DNA of 64,000 bases from Caryophanales bacterium UBA4855. GTDB taxonomy: Bacteria; Bacillota_I; Bacilli_A; RFN20; CAG-826. The notes under the pieces were generated by a model that saw only the letters and a program-made list of their open reading frames with translations, was not told where the DNA came from and ran no database searches. The first letter of the stretch is position 1; each line of letters opens with the position of its first letter. The DNA lies in NCBI GenBank assembly GCA_002399785.1, contig DHEH01000010.1, positions 1-64,000 of the forward strand, given 5' to 3'. The translations under genes were made by a program, and so were the position numbers. Positions 61,515-64,000 of the stretch are shown here, piece after piece.

Positions 61515-64000
61515 ATGAAAAAAATGTCAAGTCAACAAATTAGAGAAACATGGTTAAATTTTTTCCACGAAAGAGGACATATGATCGAACCAGGGGCTTC
61601 ATTAGTACCAAATAATGATCCAACTTTATTATGGATAAATGCCGGTGTTGCTGCATTAAAAAAATATTTTGATGGTTCAGTTATGCCCGAAAGTAAACGT
61701 ATAACAAATGTTCAAAAATGCATTAGAACTAACGATATAGATAATGTTGGAAAAACAGCAAGACATCAAACATTTTTTGAAATGCTTGGTAATTTTTCGA
61801 TTGGTGATTACTTTAGAAAAGAAGTTATTCATTGGGCTTTTGAAATTCTTACTGGTGAAAAATATTTTGCTATCTCAAAAGATAAACTCTATTTTACTTA
61901 TAACCCAATTGATTTGGATACAAAAGAATGTTGGTTAAAAGAAGGTGTTGAACCAAGTCATTTAATAGCATTAGAAGGAAATTATTGGCAAATTGGTGAA
62001 GGTCCATGCGGTCCAAATACCGAAGTTTTCTTTGATAGAGGCGAAAAACGGGATCCAGAACATATCGGAATTAAATTATTGGCCGAAGATATGGAAAATG
62101 ATCGTTTTATTGAAATTTGGGGAATTGTTTTTAGTCAATTTAATGCTGTTAATGGCGTTGATAGAAAAGACTATAAAGAGTTACCACACAAAAATATTGA
62201 TACAGGAGCCGGACTTGAACGTATCGCTTGCATTCTTCAAGAAACTAACACTAATTTTGAAACCGATTTATTTAGCGGAATTATAAAAGCTACACAAAAA
62301 ATCTGTAAAAAGCCATATGAAGGTGAATTTTTAATGCCATATAGAGTCATTGCTGATCATATTAGAAGTTGCACTTTTGCTTTAGCAGATGGTGCTACAT
62401 TTAGTAATGAAGGAAGAGGTTATGTCTTACGTAGATTATTAAGAAGAGCAATGAGATATGCCCAAAAATTAGGCATTTTTGAATCATTCTTATACAAATT
62501 AGTCCCAAGTGTTATTGATGAAATGAAGTGTTTTTATCCATATTTAGTTGATAAAAAAGATTTTATTGAAAAACAAATTAAATCTGAAGAAGAAAAATTT
62601 ATTAAAACTTTAAAAAGTGGTGAGGCTATTTTATATAGCGAACTTGAGAAAGGTAACAAAATTCTTTCAGGTGAAGATGCCTTTAAACTTTATGATACAT
62701 ACGGATTTCCAATAGAATTAACAGAAGAAATTGCAAAAGACAAGGGTTTTGCAGTCGATATTGAAGGATTTAATAAATGTTTAGAAGCTCAAAAAGAACT
62801 TGCAAGAAAATCGCGTAAAGTCATTGAATCATTCAATAAACAATCAAAAGATTTATTGGATTTTAACTTACCAAGCGTCTATACATATGAAGATAAAACA
62901 ATAAAAGCTAAAGTTATTGGTTTATTTAAAGATGGAGTAAAAGTCGAATCAATCGATGATTATGGAGAAGTTGTATTTGATAAAACTAATTTTTATGCTG
63001 AAATGGGTGGTGAAATAAGCGATAAAGGATTTATTGAAAACAAAGAGTTTCGTGCTGATGTTTCTCATGTTGGAAAAGCTCCTAACGGAGAACACCTTCA
63101 TGAAATTAAAGTTATATATGGATCGATTAAAAATGGCGATGAAGTAGCACTTAATATCGACAAGAACATTCATGAATCAACAATGAAAAACCACAGCGCA
63201 ACACATCTTCTTCAAGCTGCTTTAATTAGTGTTTTAGGAACAACAATTAAACAAAAAGGAAGTTACGTTGATGAGAATTATCTTAGATTCGATTTTTCAT
63301 ATTTTGAAAAAGTTAAACCTGAAGATTTAATTAAAGTTGAACGTATGGTAAACGAATATATTGCTCAAGCCATCGAAAGAAAAACTTTAATTCTTCCTTT
63401 AGAAGAAGCTAAAAAGACAGGAGCCATTGCTGAATTTGATGGAAAATATCAAGGTACTGTTAGAGTTGTTTGCTTTGGAAATGTAAGCAAAGAATTTTGT
63501 GGAGGATGCCACGTCAATAATACTCGCGATATAGGTGTATTTAAGATTGAGTCTGAAGGGGCAATTGCTAGTGGAGTAAGACGTATTCAAGCTCGCACTG
63601 GATTAGGCGCTTATTCTTTATTTAGAGACGATATCAATTACTTAAATAATGCCCGTGATATTTTAGGTGCTTCATCATATCCTGAAATTGATACACGTAT
63701 TCATTCGCTTGAAGAAGAAGCGAAAGATTACAAAACTAAATATGAAACATTAAATAAAAAATTAGCACAATTGTCTTCTTTATCTGTTATTAATGAAATT
63801 AAAGAAGAAAACGGAAAAGCAGTATTGGTAAAATATTTTGACAATATGAACAAAGCTGGTTTAATGGATATATTAGATAGTATTAAATCAAAAATGGATA
63901 ATTATATTGTTGTTTTAGTTGGAAATGACGAAGGAAAACATCCAATAATTGTTGCTGTTGGTAAAGAGCTTGTTTCTCAAGGAATTAAAGCAGGAGACTT
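61515..64000 (+). CDS. alaS: alanyl-tRNA synthetase (cut by window end)
   Basis: The first 828 residues of AlaRS, reading open to the window edge; the family is about 870-880 residues, so some 50 are missing. The class II catalytic core (about 1-245) includes ARHQTFFEMLGNFS and the motif 3 region NIDTGAGLER. The tRNA-recognition domain reaches about 460. The editing domain has zinc ligands HSATH (about 558) and CGGCH (about 660), which remove mischarged serine and glycine, and is followed by the start of the C-Ala domain. An AAGGAG ribosome site follows the T-box terminator. The frame reads through without interruption. Dtd (56822-57274) works on the same tRNA-Ala quality-control problem. Confidence 0.95.
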   Translation, partial: MKKMSSQQIRETWLNFFHERGHMIEPGASLVPNNDPTLLWINAGVAALKKYFDGSVMPESKRITNVQKCIRTNDIDNVGKTARHQTFFEMLGNFSIGDYFRKEVIHWAFEILTGEKYFAISKDKLYFTYNPIDLDTKECWLKEGVEPSHLIALEGNYWQIGEGPCGPNTEVFFDRGEKRDPEHIGIKLLAEDMENDRFIEIWGIVFSQFNAVNGVDRKDYKELPHKNIDTGAGLERIACILQETNTNFETDLFSGIIKATQKICKKPYEGEFLMPYRVIADHIRSCTFALADGATFSNEGRGYVLRRLLRRAMRYAQKLGIFESFLYKLVPSVIDEMKCFYPYLVDKKDFIEKQIKSEEEKFIKTLKSGEAILYSELEKGNKILSGEDAFKLYDTYGFPIELTEEIAKDKGFAVDIEGFNKCLEAQKELARKSRKVIESFNKQSKDLLDFNLPSVYTYEDKTIKAKVIGLFKDGVKVESIDDYGEVVFDKTNFYAEMGGEISDKGFIENKEFRADVSHVGKAPNGEHLHEIKVIYGSIKNGDEVALNIDKNIHESTMKNHSATHLLQAALISVLGTTIKQKGSYVDENYLRFDFSYFEKVKPEDLIKVERMVNEYIAQAIERKTLILPLEEAKKTGAIAEFDGKYQGTVRVVCFGNVSKEFCGGCHVNNTRDIGVFKIESEGAIASGVRRIQARTGLGAYSLFRDDINYLNNARDILGASSYPEIDTRIHSLEEEAKDYKTKYETLNKKLAQLSSLSVINEIKEENGKAVLVKYFDNMNKAGLMDILDSIKSKMDNYIVVLVGNDEGKHPIIVAVGKELVSQGIKAGD

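Noticed and set aside
61744..62286. Short + strand open frames within alaS
   Set aside because: They lie in other frames of the continuous AlaRS reading frame that runs from 61515 to the window end.
5057..64000. TGA read as tryptophan (Mycoplasma code)
   Set aside because: Conserved genes use TGG for Trp and none contains in-frame TGA. Only the absence of TGA stops remains notable.
1..64000. tRNA, rRNA and CRISPR loci
   Set aside because: I looked through the gaps between genes and saw no cloverleaf-like sequence, rRNA segment or spaced direct-repeat array.

Overview
The window is low-GC DNA (by eye roughly 27-30% G+C outside the first 5 kb). It looks like a chromosome segment of a Bacilli/Mollicutes-related bacterium, perhaps an uncultured gut-type lineage, carrying one horizontally acquired element. 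The basis is the Firmicutes-style rimP-nusA-rnpM-infB-rbfA operon, a T-box in front of alaS, a cre-type operator, OmpR/PhoR-type signalling, a heterodimeric ABC exporter, type I pullulanase and ATP-type PEP carboxykinase, with no outer-membrane genes. The standard code is in use (Trp is TGG), but none of the 37 intact chromosomal genes whose end lies in the window stops with TGA. Many transcription units appear leaderless, with a -10 hexamer 6-9 nt before the start codon and no Shine-Dalgarno. The species cannot be named from sequence alone.

Layout. 1-4910: an integrative mobilizable element of higher G+C (small serine recombinase, MobL-type relaxase with accessory gene, large serine integrase); its left end is outside the window. 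5057-16475: a Gfo/Idh/MocA oxidoreductase, a two-component system, then a CcpA-like-controlled ABC importer (lipoprotein, fused permease, ATPase with a ~240-residue insertion) followed by a HAD phosphatase and phosphoglucomutase, together suggesting uptake and processing of a sugar or sugar phosphate. 16564-17783: a decayed GGDEF gene. 17811-22699: the rimP-nusA-rnpM-infB-rbfA operon behind an attenuator-like leader. 22786-29779: a giant SWIM-SNF2 helicase, a TtcA-like thiolase, ribF and rpsO. 29782-33335: a heterodimeric ABC exporter. 33436-34913: a decayed M6-type metalloprotease lipoprotein. 35071-45618: pnp, a YfcE-type phosphoesterase, an RNase J paralogue that has lost its metal ligands, ftsK, pulA and plsC. 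45615-54565: an RsmF-type methyltransferase, pdp, rarA, an unknown lipoprotein, a MATE exporter and pckA. 54917-64000: an ABC-F protein, dtd, ldhA, a YitT-type membrane protein, mnmA, a small membrane protein, and T-box-controlled alaS running off the end.

The physiology suggested is a fermentative heterotroph: alpha-glucan breakdown (pullulanase), sugar-phosphate interconversion, D-lactate production, PEP/oxaloacetate exchange and nucleoside salvage. The points most worth following are the catalytically dead RNase J beside PNPase, the nusA-operon leader with a nine-codon ORF and terminator, the absence of TGA stops, the leaderless promoters, and the cre-in-spacer promoter of the ABC importer.
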